A stretch of 64,000 nucleotides of DNA from Aphis gossypii (Eukaryota; Arthropoda; Insecta; Hemiptera; Aphididae). The notes beneath the pieces were generated by a model, which was not told where the DNA came from, searched no databases, and worked only from the letters and a program-made list of their open reading frames with translations. The stretch is from positions 3,928,695 through 3,992,694 of the forward strand of contig NC_065533.1 of the NCBI RefSeq assembly GCF_020184175.1, in the 5' to 3' direction. Below, piece by piece: positions 13,391 to 24,620 of the stretch. Positions within the stretch are counted from its first letter, which is position 1. Every line of letters begins with the position of its first letter. The translations under genes and the position numbers were made by a program.

Positions 13391-15402
13391 AATATATAAT
13401 AATATAAATATATTATATATTATTATATTACAATATATTTAAAATAGGTGCTCTTCTTTATTTTTATTATGAATAATTACTAAACTATAATTATTTTAGA
13501 CATATTATACTTAAAAAATATTAGGATTAATGCATTTGTCGAGTAAAAATAATGATTGTTTATCTCATTTAAAAAGTTAATATCACATTACAGTAGTCTC
13601 GATGACTTGAAATTATAGGAGAATACAATTACACCCGATTTATGCATTTTTTTAATTAAATAATACAATTTTTTTTTTTTTTTAAATAATTGTTTAACTT
13701 GACCGCTTTATCATTATTGTCAAATTAACCAGAAGGATTCTATATTTAACTTTATAGATTTAAATCTTAAATATAAAGACAGATATGATGGCTCATAATA
13801 ATTAAAATAAAGTACACTATATTGATGATGATTATAAGTTATAACCTTAATACATGGAATGAGAAAGACTTTAGAAAAGAGTATGATTTATATCTAGATA
13901 GAGATTAAATAATGTTTTTATGTTAAAAATCGTAAGCTTAAAGGTAAAAGATAAAATTAAAATTAAAATAATTTATAAACAGCTAAAATATTATAAGATT
14001 TTTTTGTTCTATTTATAGATTTATAAATTTAAACTTTTTATTTTATTTTATTTATTTATTACGTGAAGCATATTACATTATTTTTAACGGTACTACTTTC
14101 ATAATATTATTATATATTTCTAAAAATAATATGATAGAAAAATATAAATAAATGATAGAATTAAAAACGTGAAGAGTTGTTCGTTAATAAAATAACATAA
14201 TAATATTATAATCAATGTTTTGAATAATGATTATCATAATGAATTTTTATAATAATACAATCTTAAACATATCTTATTAGTAATGATATAGTTGATTAAT
14301 ATAAATTAATATTAAAACTAAACAACATTTATTATAATTTTTACTAAACCTAACCTAACGTAAGGAATTTATTTTGTGTTTTAGACTCTAAAATTAATTA
14401 CATAAAATGTCTCACGCTTATATTTGTTTGATATTAAATTCTAAAAGTAGGATTTAAAACAATTTTCATGTTTCTTTATTTATGTCATGTTTGTGTCGTA
14501 CAGTTGTTTTAGATTAAAATACTGTGTTTGAAAATAATATTCAAGAGTCATAATATTATACCTACCTAAGTGTGTAAATATTATTTCAGAAAAATAGAAA
14601 TTCCATTTTCTCTTTCTCCTTTAGTGATAGTTTATCGTTATTGATATAATTTGTATTAATAATATTTATTTAATAATTTTATAACATAAATTTAATTTTT
14701 GACATATATATAATTAATTAATTATTTTTCTAGAAAAAAAAATACTTTAAAATATACCTACCTACTGATGAAAAGCTTTGTTTAAGTTCAATATATTTTG
14801 TTAAAATAAGCTCAATAAATATTTACATTGAATAATTAATAAATATATTAAACACACATTAATTATTATAATATATTAGATTATATAATTAATGTATTTG
14901 TATTGGATTTAAAATAATAACAAATTTAATTAATTCTAGTAAAATATTTTTTTTTTACTAAACATTTTAATAAATATTTATGTTCAGAATAATATTCATT
15001 GTTATTTAGTATCTTCGATACTTAATATTTTAGACATGGCTAGACTAGACATTTTTAAGTTGTTTAAATTGTTTTTCCCAAATTATTAAATGTTTACAAT
15101 AACCTATTTATAAAGCATATTATAAAATGAGAATATAAAAAAAAATATAATAATTTGGGAATGAAAGGGTTAATATATTGAAAATATAAATATACAATAT
15201 ACATATATACTGAGTGAATTATTTATCAAACAACACTCATTAATTTAAATTGAATGAACTTTTTTTTTTTTTTTAAAATACATTTTAATATTGGTTATTG
15301 TTATAATATTTTTAGTCGTTGACTTTTTTGAATGTGATCATATATATTTAATTTTATATTTTGATAGAGAATATTTTTTAGACTTTAATTTCAATACATA
15401 AA
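13391..15402. other. AT-rich DNA, no gene seen
   Basis: The stretch begins with TA-rich palindromic sequence (about 13385-13440) and continues as AT filler with frequent stops. Nothing else can be supported. Confidence 0.6.
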
Positions 15403-15559
15403 AGTTGACTGACTAGTAGTCTATGAGTTATAAGTATTTAAAATAGAGGAGCGGAGAGCTTTCGAAAAGTACGTGAATATTCCGCAAAATGTTGGTCCAC
15501 TTCTCCGCTCACCAAAACTGTATATACTTATAACTCGTAAGCTACACATCAGTCATACT
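15403..15559. repeat. Palindromic foldback (MITE-like) element
   Basis: The left arm (15403-15457) and right arm (15500-15559) are imperfect inverted copies. Both contain GAGTTATAAGTAT and GAGCGGAG when each is read inward, and the outer parts share GACTGA and GTAG. The arms surround a spacer of roughly 40 bp, so the whole can fold into one long hairpin. This architecture is typical of foldback MITEs. I could not find a clear target-site duplication, so the family is not assigned. Confidence 0.6.
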
Positions 15560-16700
15560 GAGAAATATTGTATTTCTATTTTATTTCAGTTTATTTCAGT
15601 TAAAAATGTATGTTGTCATTCAAAAAAGTAATATACTTACTTAAAACATTTAAACGATAAAAAAATATTTATTAATTTCTAATAGAAATTATATAAATAA
15701 AATATATTTTCAAAAACATTAATAATATATTTGGAAATATGAATGTCGTTTGGCGAAAGAATCATTCAGTATATTAAAAATATTTTTAGTCTTTAAACTA
15801 AACAATGCAAAGAAAACATACATTTTTTAATTTTTTTTTTATGAGGTATATTTTTTAAATAGATGTACACACTCAGTTAACATTTACGAGAATTACAGCG
15901 TTAACTGGTAGCGACTCATGGACACTTGAAAATATTTTGTGGGAAATGGTAAAAATGGCGTAATATATAGATAGTAAAGTAATAAAAAAAAAAAAAATTA
16001 ACAATTATTTGTATTCCATGCTCACGAACTTAAGATACAAACTTACATACCAACTTTTGGAAATGATTACACGTAAAATCCTAGTCTAGAGATTATACAG
16101 ATCTAATGTTTTGTTTAAATGGTTTTTCTTCATTCGTGTCACGTATACTTTCGTTATGTATACAGCTAGATAGGATATCTATATTATTACATAGCCAATA
16201 GGTTTACTCGATTCTTATATTTGAGTATTAGCTACGGTTCAGTAATATGTATTCGAAACGATCAAATGACAGTACTAGACGAAAACGATTAAACGTTTAA
16301 GATACACGATAATAAGCGTTCTACATAAATCAAGGTTATAAAGTTGGTGACATTCATAACGTTTATGCTAGTAGTCGAACGGGAAAATTTGGCCCCTTAA
16401 AAATCTAGTAGAGTTCCATTAAATATATTATATATACTCGTAATAACAACAATTTCGATACATTTTTATTTCCTAATATTATTTTGGTGATTTAGGCAAA
16501 GAACTCGCCCATTGTGGGAAGAGATACGTAGGTATTCGTACTCGGAAAAATACATTTTAGACTTTTGCATTCAACACCAAAAACTCGGGATTGAAATTCT
16601 AATTCAAAAGTTACACTCGTGGTCCAGTAGATGGGCTCTCAGAAATCTGAAATGATGAAATTTTCGAGGTTCTCCAGTAGTGATCGAAGTGTGAATCATC
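15560..16700. other. AT-rich DNA rising in complexity toward the CpG island
   Basis: No coding region is recognised. G+C and CpG frequency increase from about 16.2 kb rightward, leading into the GC-rich block at 16.7 kb. Confidence 0.4.
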
Positions 16701-18250
16701 ATCAATCATCAGTCCACAACGGTGCGTATTCTACACACGCACACGTAATTTATAGTCATTGCACAGTAAGTTGTTTTTGTTGTCGTCGTTGACAATCCCG
16801 CTCGCGGCACCGGTACAAGTTAATGAAAGCCCAGTTTTTTTTTCTAATTTTTCTAACTGGTGTGCTGCCGACGGCAGACGAGTGCGGGAAAAATTGATTC
16901 GGTCTCAATATAACGTGAGAGGCGTAACATTTCGGGCGGCCAGTGTGGCTGTGTTATTGAATGCTCGGACCGAGGGGCGAACCATAACGTCAAACGTTTC
17001 AAGATGACGTGTATAATGACAAACGGCGAGTGCGTATATTATTTTATAAATATTAGGCGTATTGTCGTGTTACTGAGTCGCGCGTGATGATAGATGGTAT
17101 GATATAGATGGTATGATATCACCAGGGCTTCCGCCAACACCGGTCGGGACGTTCTTTGACTAACGTACAAAATTAATCGTCGAAAGAATAGCTCGGTCGA
17201 CGGCCGACGACGTACACGCACAGATACCTTTCGATGGACCGATTCGTCCGGCGTGCGGGCGCGAGGGAAAGAGTCGTACAACACGTGGAGTCGGTCGGAG
17301 TACTCCCCAATTTTTCGCGCACGGGCTTCCGGGGTAGGGCAGGGTGTCGCAGCTGCTGCCATTGAGCGCGCACACGTGTATGCCGACCACCGCAAAGGGG
17401 TTAAGACACCGTCGTCGCGGAGACTTCGGCGGGCGGACGAACCGAACGGCGCGGGGTCTCTGGCCATCGGAACGACGCGCGCGGAAAGAGTGCGAGTGGG
17501 CGGGAAAATCGATCTGTGCGGCCCGGTGAGGCTGTGCTACGTCGACGGTTGCACGGTATAGAGTGGTAGCGGCGGGGCGGCGAAGGACAATCAGCCGGTG
17601 GCCGGGCGGGGTGCGGTGAAGGACGACGATTCGGTGGCGTGTCACGCTCGGTCCCCCGTGACGCGCGTGCGTGCGAGCGCGTTTACTCGTCCCGACGGCG
17701 CCTCCAGTCCGCCCGACGGCCCGCGGTCCTGACGCCGCCGACCCGCCGACGCCGCGTCCCAACGACGACGGTAGTGGCGACGATGACGACGACGACGACG
17801 ACGACGATGACAACGACCGCGACCGTGACTCTGACTCCGACGACCGATCGGACCGCGACCGTGGTATAACGCGAGCCGTTTTGTCACCATACGATTTATA
17901 CCGTCTAATACGACACGTATCATGCGGGTACCTGTATGATGATGCAGTGCTTCGCACATTGGCGACTCGGTCACCCAGATTCGGGCCATCGATGTCCCAC
18001 CCTTCAAACGTGCCGTTTTCAACGCTTCTTGTGGTTGCCGTTTGTATATTATAATATGGAGCACGTCTGTACGACACGTCTTTCGCGTTTGCATTAAACA
18101 ATTTCGTTAGTGTACCACTGACCCACATCACGCCCGCGTTGCGCGCACGCTCGTGCACGCGTAATATTTACAAATATATTTTGATATTCAAAACCCGATT
18201 ATAAACGTAAAACACGCCTACACGCCTGACGACGAAAATCATTTATATGC
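16701..18250. promoter_or_regulatory. CpG-rich island, putative promoter/5' exon region
   Basis: This block is strikingly GC- and CpG-rich compared with everything around it. On the plus strand an arthropod initiator-like TCAGT occurs at about 16707-16711. About 55 bp downstream is a good splice donor, GCACA|GTAAGT, with GT at 16766-16767; a short untranslated first exon would fit. The core (17160-18158) has long open frames on both strands. One encodes an Asp/Arg run on plus and the other a Ser/Arg run on minus, both from a GAC-type triplet repeat. These frames look like by-products of composition. No conserved domain was recognised, so which strand is transcribed is unknown. The interpretation as a promoter is inference. 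Confidence 0.4.
17779..17812. repeat. GAC/CGA triplet microsatellite in CpG island
   Basis: An imperfect run of the CGA/GAC trinucleotide. It would read as poly-Asp in one plus frame and Ser-rich in one minus frame, which explains the long open frames over it. Confidence 0.85.
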
Positions 18251-19099
18251 TGCCCGTGGCTTTTTCTTAAAAATTAAAATATATTTTTAGCTCGTTACCG
18301 AGGATTACTTTGTACCGTTCATAGCACTTTTTCAGTTTTAACGAAGTGCTCACAGCACCTCTAAGAATTTTTTTTTTTTTTTTTTGATTTGCCGATTTAA
18401 ATAAAAAAATAGTCAAATAACAATAACCGATACACGGGCCTATGGGGAGCTTTCTCCCGAAAAAATAATATTAACTTAATAATATAATTTATTAATAATT
18501 ATTGGCCTGATAATAACCTATAATGATTTATACATCATAAAATAAATTGTATAACTACATTAGAATGCAATTATTAATGAAAGGAAGAAATGTTTAGTTC
18601 TTATTTGAAACCGATACCGAATATGAAATAATACATTTGGTTATACTTTATAATCTTTTTTTCTCTGTTTTTATTAAAATGTATTTAAATTGATTTTGAT
18701 TTATTAATAAAAATACGAATTATATAAATAATAGTATCTAATTTAATGTATTTACGAGTATAATAATATGTTGAAATAACGTTACACCCGCTTTTAACTT
18801 AAATTTATTTTGATTCCTCTCCCTTAAATGTTACATACGTAATATGGGTGTCCATGTATACATAAAACGGATTCAACTTGTTCAGATACTCAAACATTTT
18901 CAAAATTTTCAAATTGAACCTTCGACGGTGTATAATAAATGGTTATCAGGCTTTTGGGTAATTTAAATTTTAAAAAACTAGTGGTTTTCGGAAGTGCGCT
19001 CGTGACCGTGCACAATATTATCTGCCAGCCTACCCACTAGCCGCGCTTTTTGTCAGTATACTAATGTATATCGTAACCTATATAAAATGCTCTATATAC

Positions 19100-19136
<37 letters not shown>

Positions 19137-20198
19137 GTATTATTTCCGATCGCGCCTCTTTAAGTTTACCTCCGCCACCACACCACCACGCCGCCACCAC
19201 TACTATCGCCACCATCACCGACACTAACTGTAAACCCTCCGTGAATTCACCCCCAGTCAGCCACCAACCCCGACCTGCTCTTTTGCGCTACCACTCGGCC
19301 GCCGCCGCCTACTCGACAATAATATTGACACGGGTGCGTAAATCCTACCCATTCATAAATCTCGCGACCCCGGCGATTGGACCGCGCACCTGTCTTTCAA
19401 CCACTACTCCTCATCGTTATTCTACCCGGTCCCCGTGGTATCCCTTCAGACCATGTGTGACGTGAATATATATTATATGGTTCTATGGCGTGTGTGTGTT
19501 TCTGTTTTTAGAATAATACGCATGGCCTGGTTAGGCTTGCGGTGGTGGTCTATCAAGGGACGAGATCTCACTGGGTCCTGTCGTTTTGATGCCATTATTT
19601 ACCACCTAATGATAAAATATTACACAGTATCGAAAATGTTCATATTCTTGTTCGTCGTCGTGTAATAGTTTTTAGACCGGAAAAATTGACAGCGATCCAA
19701 GCCGGGGCATGCCATTGGAATGGACCTGCGTATCTACATAATAAGCATATTATTGCAATATATAGTATATCATTAATATAATATTAGGTTGTGGCTGTTG
19801 ACTGTATACCGGCATCTATATTACTACTATCAAACACATTAATACCGTGATATCGCGACGTCGGCGATGTGGAACAAATAAAAATTAAAGAATAAAAGGG
19901 TTAAGTAATAAGAAAATTCTATGACTTTTGATTCCGTCACGAACGAGTTTGGTTGAAAACAATATTTTTTTATATCGCGTACGTGTGTACAGTGACTACC
20001 TACCGGTCAAATGACGTTTTATGTAATCCGGAACCATTGTATACAGTAGTTATAGACGGCGCTTTTTTCAGTAAAATTGTATTGTTTTCTCGTAGATGTA
20101 TAATATAATATTATTATAATATATAGTTTGTTGGACCCTACGATGACCTTGCGATGAAACGCGGTCGCAGTATAGGCGTGACCTAGTTCACGCGTCAC
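18251..20198. other. Mixed DNA with TA microsatellite and a GC-rich low-complexity patch; no gene confirmed
   Basis: A (TA)n run lies at 19101-19131. It is followed by a C-rich, CpG-containing patch at about 19140-19460 with CAC/GCC-type triplets, which gives a proline/histidine/threonine-rich open frame (19064-19465) that starts inside the microsatellite. From 19.8 to 20.2 kb the DNA keeps more CpG than usual. It may belong to the same regulatory neighbourhood as the 16.7-18.25 kb island. Confidence 0.4.
19101..19131. repeat. (TA)n microsatellite
   Basis: Uninterrupted TA dinucleotides over about 31 bp. Confidence 0.95.
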
Positions 20199-20318
20199 AT
20201 GGCGAAATATAATCGTCCTGCTGTAGTGACTTTGGACGTAGATGCGTTATTTATAACGATGCACAATCGATTCGATCGGTTTTACGAGAAAAACTCGCTC
20301 TCGGTCTATATAATGTAA
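20199..20318 (+). CDS. Possible 39-codon small ORF or first coding exon
   Basis: An ATG at 20199 opens a 39-codon frame with balanced amino-acid composition (starting MAKYNRPAVVTLDVDALF) ending in TAA. It lies in a CpG-containing patch downstream of the 16.7-18.25 kb island. The last codons overlap a splice-donor-like site, AT|GTAAGG (GT at 20315-20316), so it could instead be a coding exon continuing into an intron. I do not recognise the sequence and see no domain. A chance ORF of this length is entirely possible. Confidence 0.2.
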   Translation: MAKYNRPAVVTLDVDALFITMHNRFDRFYEKNSLSVYIM

Positions 20319-21044
20319 GGTTGTATATATTATATTATGCGCTCTTTTATACTATACCGTATATGTCTCAATATTGTATAGGTTATTGACCTTTTGACTG
20401 CATATGCGGTATTTCGCTACTAACACTATAGTATGTTTATACGTAAATACTGAATTTAATACTCGTTTATATATTAATATATTGATTTACATTTAGTTAA
20501 AGCATCGATAATCTACCTGAATATAAAAAGTCATCTAATACATTATACATTATACTTATATAATTAAATTACCTTTTCAGGTTGTGAAATTAACAATTTA
20601 CAAACATATTATTGATACATGCATTAAAACAAATTAATTATAATTTATTACAGTATGGCTGATTTAAATGTGCAATACACAATCCATTGGTATTCAAAAT
20701 TTTTAATTTTAAGTTTTCACAATAGTTTATAAATCCCTCTACTTTCACTTATACACAAAAGTTTAAATTGTGGCCAACTTCATTAAAACCTGATAATTTT
20801 GTCAATTCCAAGTTTTTGACCGCATTATTAATAATTTTGAGTGTAAAATCATTGGTTTTAAATTATTTCTTTTATTATTTTAGTATTGACTATTAAAACT
20901 ATCATAGAGTTTTATGTTAAATTCACTTGTTAATTTTTTTTTTACATAATTGTTATTATTGAAATCTTATTTTACGGAAAACAATCACACATTTGCATTG
21001 GTTTATTATTATTAGTTAAAAATCATCTACAAATATAGTGTATC

Positions 21045-21069
21045 TATATATATATATATATATATATAT
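21045..21069. repeat. (TA)n microsatellite
   Basis: Uninterrupted TA dinucleotides over about 25 bp. Confidence 0.9.
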
Positions 21070-23714
21070 TACAAAATAAGTGTTGTATTTGCTGCGATAT
21101 ATTTTATAAACTTGGGTAGTTATAGATGTAAAATTTATATTTTATACATAAACGTAGTAAATAAACAACTGTTACTTAGTTTATACTCGGAAGTCGTAAG
21201 TATTAAACTCTATCAATTTTATTTTATTCATAATTTAGATAACTTGAAAAATAAATTAAATACTTATAACTTTTGTGTTCATAAGCAATATTAATATTAT
21301 ATTTACGTATAATACTAAAATAGGTCAACCTGTAAAACTATTACTACAATGAATACAATTTTGTTACTCTAATTTTTTCATAAAATAGTTTTTATAATGA
21401 AATTTCTAATAAAATTAGAACGCAATCAGTTGTATATAATTTATGATATAGGTACAAATAAGTAATCGATATTTTTAATTTTAATGTTTCAGGTATATAT
21501 GGCTATTATTTTGTATTCAAACTACATGCAGTACAATTGTAAGTGAAATACAAATAAATCAACATCGATGGATCGTTTTTTGGTAAAATTTAATAACAGC
21601 ACTGAATCATTTCATATTCATACATATTATACAAATATAAATGACATGTAAAATATAGAATTTCTAAATGAACAATAAATATTTTACTTTTATAGTGATC
21701 AAAAATAAAGAAAAATGGATTATTAAACCTACCCTCTATATTATCAGAATTTGAGAGGTTCATGCTAAGGTAGAATTTGCATTATATGTAATATTTAATT
21801 AGGTAGGTATTTTATTTTATGACTACTTTGTGTTAGTTAAAACCTGATAGGTTATTTATATTACTGGCACTGAACTTGGCTTTGACAGTGTTAATATTAT
21901 TCGTGTTGACTGGAGCGATAAGACAAGAAACAGCAATAATGAATGTGGGGTGGTGATATGTATGCACGAACGTTCCGATGCAAAAGTAATTTAAGTTCTA
22001 ATAAATAATTTAGAGTTTATATTTTATAATAATCGAGATAAATAATGAATATTAGTTTGTTATAATATGTTCACTTTATAAAGCCACCAACCACTGTACA
22101 GTCTAATTAGTCAGTATTAATACAAGCCGTCGATAGAATTGAATGGGTTTTATAATTTTTATATAAGTATTCAATATGTATTTATTTTTATATTGTAGTT
22201 GTTGGTTTCAATGTTTTATTATACAAACCCTATTTAAGAATTATAGTGTTGTTGTTACTAGTAATATTTATAATAGTCATACTTAACGCTTTGCTAATAT
22301 ATCATAAGAAAGTTTTTCTCAACTCAACCTATATTAGGTGAATAATATTTTAAACGATAAGGTTCTATGAGTGGCTTAAGTTTTTTAAAACTTTCAGTAT
22401 AGTTTTTAATCATATAAAAGTATATTTTAGAGGTATTTCATTATTTCCATTAGTTATTATAAATAATCAAATGAAGTGAAACTCACTACGCGAGCATGCT
22501 AAATTTTAAAATTCTATAATTATCTATTATTTCATTAGTACAATATTAATATTTTGATAATAAATTACAATACAATATAAATTATTGAATTATTAATTTT
22601 AAAATGTATGCAAATGATTTTCACGTAATAATAAATACATTTAAACTATATAATAAGGCATATAATTATAAGTCATGATATTATAAAACTAGATCTCATT
22701 TTTATATTAATAAATTTAAATAAAATATCATGTAATATTGTCTTTGTCTATTATAATAATATAATATAATCAATCTATAATGATGATAGAAATATTATGA
22801 TACTCAGTACCTATGCTATTATAAATTATAATATCTACTTATTGAATATTTAATCATTAATAACACGAACAATAATCAAATAATAATATTAATATTTAAT
22901 ATCATTCAATATACTATATCATATTACATTATAATATACTTAATTTTAAAATATGATTACTTTTGTTGTATTGGTGCTAAATAATTATTTAGTATGATTT
23001 TATATTAAATTCTCTATGAATAAAAAATTATTATACATTTTGTTTATTTGTTTTAATCTTGAATGTATATTGTTAAAAAAATTATAATATTTATATCAAT
23101 ATTTATAATGAGAAGCAATCGATGTACGGTAAGACGGACGGTTACAACGAGAATATAAGGTATACAAGTAATCTATTAAGAATAAAATATTATGTATATT
23201 GATTGTTCGAGACCCAAGTTTTATAATTTTTAGCTAGGTATGTCAATTTTAACATGAATGTCGATCAATAATAGTATTTAATTTAATTTTATATTTAATT
23301 AGCTATTGATTACATTGGTTAAGTTTATTTTTTATAAAATATCTACATTAAAGTCATAAATCGTAATTTAAATTTAATATAATTTTGATTCTTGCGTAAA
23401 CTACTTAAACTCATGGAAGGAACACACTAATTCTAATAAACTATTTTTTTTAGAAGAGCAAATAAACATAAAATATTAAATATATATAACTTTTTTAAAT
23501 TATAAAACTATGATATATTTTTTAAGTTGTAAGTATAAAACACATCTTTTATAATAAATAAATGTTTTAAATTGTATAAAACAATAACACTTTATACTTT
23601 TGCCAATAACTTGTTTTGACACGATAATGGATATAAAATTTTAAAAATGCAAACAAGGGAATACCATCTGATGTATATTAGGTATCAAATGGATCAATGT
23701 TATTTATATTATTA

Positions 23715-23810
23715 TATACGAAAAACGATTCTGAGCGAAAATGGTTTATTAGACTATATCTCAAAACATAGCTATTTGAATTTATTATAGGTATTATTAT
23801 TAGTATTTAA
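23715..23810 (+). repeat. Dispersed repeat, copy A (unclassified family)
   Basis: It shares tatacga.aaacgattct.agc and, farther on, atagctattt.ga with the copy at 52299-52440 in the same orientation. The similarity is divergent but collinear for about 100 bp. The family is not one I can name with certainty. Confidence 0.5.
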
Positions 23811-24117
23811 TTACTATAATGACAAAATATATATTAATACTATATTATATAAATTTTATCATGACTCAAAATGTAATACATTATCATTCTGTGAGTACCA
23901 TAAAATATTAAAAAATAAGTTCATAGAATAAAACACATTGATAATATCTTAAAACAAATTATAAAATTAATATGTGTAAGGATTTTAAGTTTCCATTAAC
24001 TATGTTTTTGATTTATAACAAAACAATTGACATCGGTATTCATCGATAAAATACGTAAGTATTTGTTTAAATAACTATTTAAAAAAAAAATGCTTGTATA
24101 TGTTTATATTTTAAATC

Positions 24118-24620
24118 AAGCGTGCCAAACCTTTTTCAACTTAAAGGCCACATTCGACATTTATATATTTTATACTACGGGCTATGGCCCGTATATTCCA
24201 GTTCATTTTGATAAAGTATACAATATATGGATATTTGAACACCGTTTTCAAAACTTCAAATTAAATATGATTTAATTTCGGGTAGCTGAAAATCCATTTC
24301 AAAGTGATGAAAATCAGGTTCAAGGAACTGTTCAACTTGAACTTATTTATATAAAAATAAATAATCATTTGAAAGATTTATACAAAGAAATCAAGGATAA
24401 AAACACAAATTTATACATTTCCATATGATGCTTTTACAAAAATAAATGAATTATCAATGCGTTTATTTACATTATTTGGTTATACTTTTATTTGCAAACA
24501 AACGTTTTCCTGCATGAATTATGAAAAATGTTCAAAAACTCGTTTGACTGAATGAACTCATACACTTTTTATTAAGATGGTGTAACACATTTTACTCAAA
24601 ATACTAAACGATAGGTAAAA
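24118..24620 (+). mobile_element. hAT superfamily remnant, internally deleted
   Basis: The left part (24120-24205) has the gtgccaaacctttttcaact...ggccaca...gggctatggcccg pattern often seen in the terminal non-coding regions of hAT elements. It is followed directly by sequence encoding fragments of a transposase C-terminal dimerisation region (24285-24560). The middle of the transposase is missing and no right terminal inverted repeat or 8-bp target duplication was identified, so both limits are approximate. Confidence 0.55.
24285..24560 (+). pseudogene. hAT transposase C-terminal (dimerisation) region remnant
   Basis: Plus-strand frames give NPFQSDENQVQ then QLELIYIKINNHLKDLYKE. After frame changes come pieces equivalent to 'LFTLFGYTFICKQTFSCMN' and 'KTRLTE'. 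These follow the order of the hAT dimerisation domain in ZBED/GTF2IRD2-type transposases: an 'NPF..D' motif, a 'LELIDLQ..LK' helix, 'FGSTY.CEQTFS.M' and 'RSRLTDEHL'. Several frameshifts and stops interrupt it. It is a dead fragment; the zinc-finger and catalytic parts are absent. Confidence 0.65.

Larger units (their letters stand above)
20319..24117. other. AT-rich DNA; contains a TA microsatellite and a dispersed-repeat copy
   Basis: A (TA)n tract occurs at 21045-21069. A segment from about 23715 to 23810 is similar to one at 52299-52440 (see separate entries). No gene is recognised. Confidence 0.5.

Noticed and set aside
17160..18158. 332-codon minus-strand ORF as a protein-coding gene
   Set aside because: The product is low complexity with no domain. 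The open frame is explained by GC-rich composition and a triplet repeat, and overlapping frames on the other strand are equally open.
19064..19465. 133-codon plus-strand ORF
   Set aside because: It starts in sequence leading into a (TA)n run and reads through CAC/GCC-rich low-complexity DNA; there is no recognisable domain.
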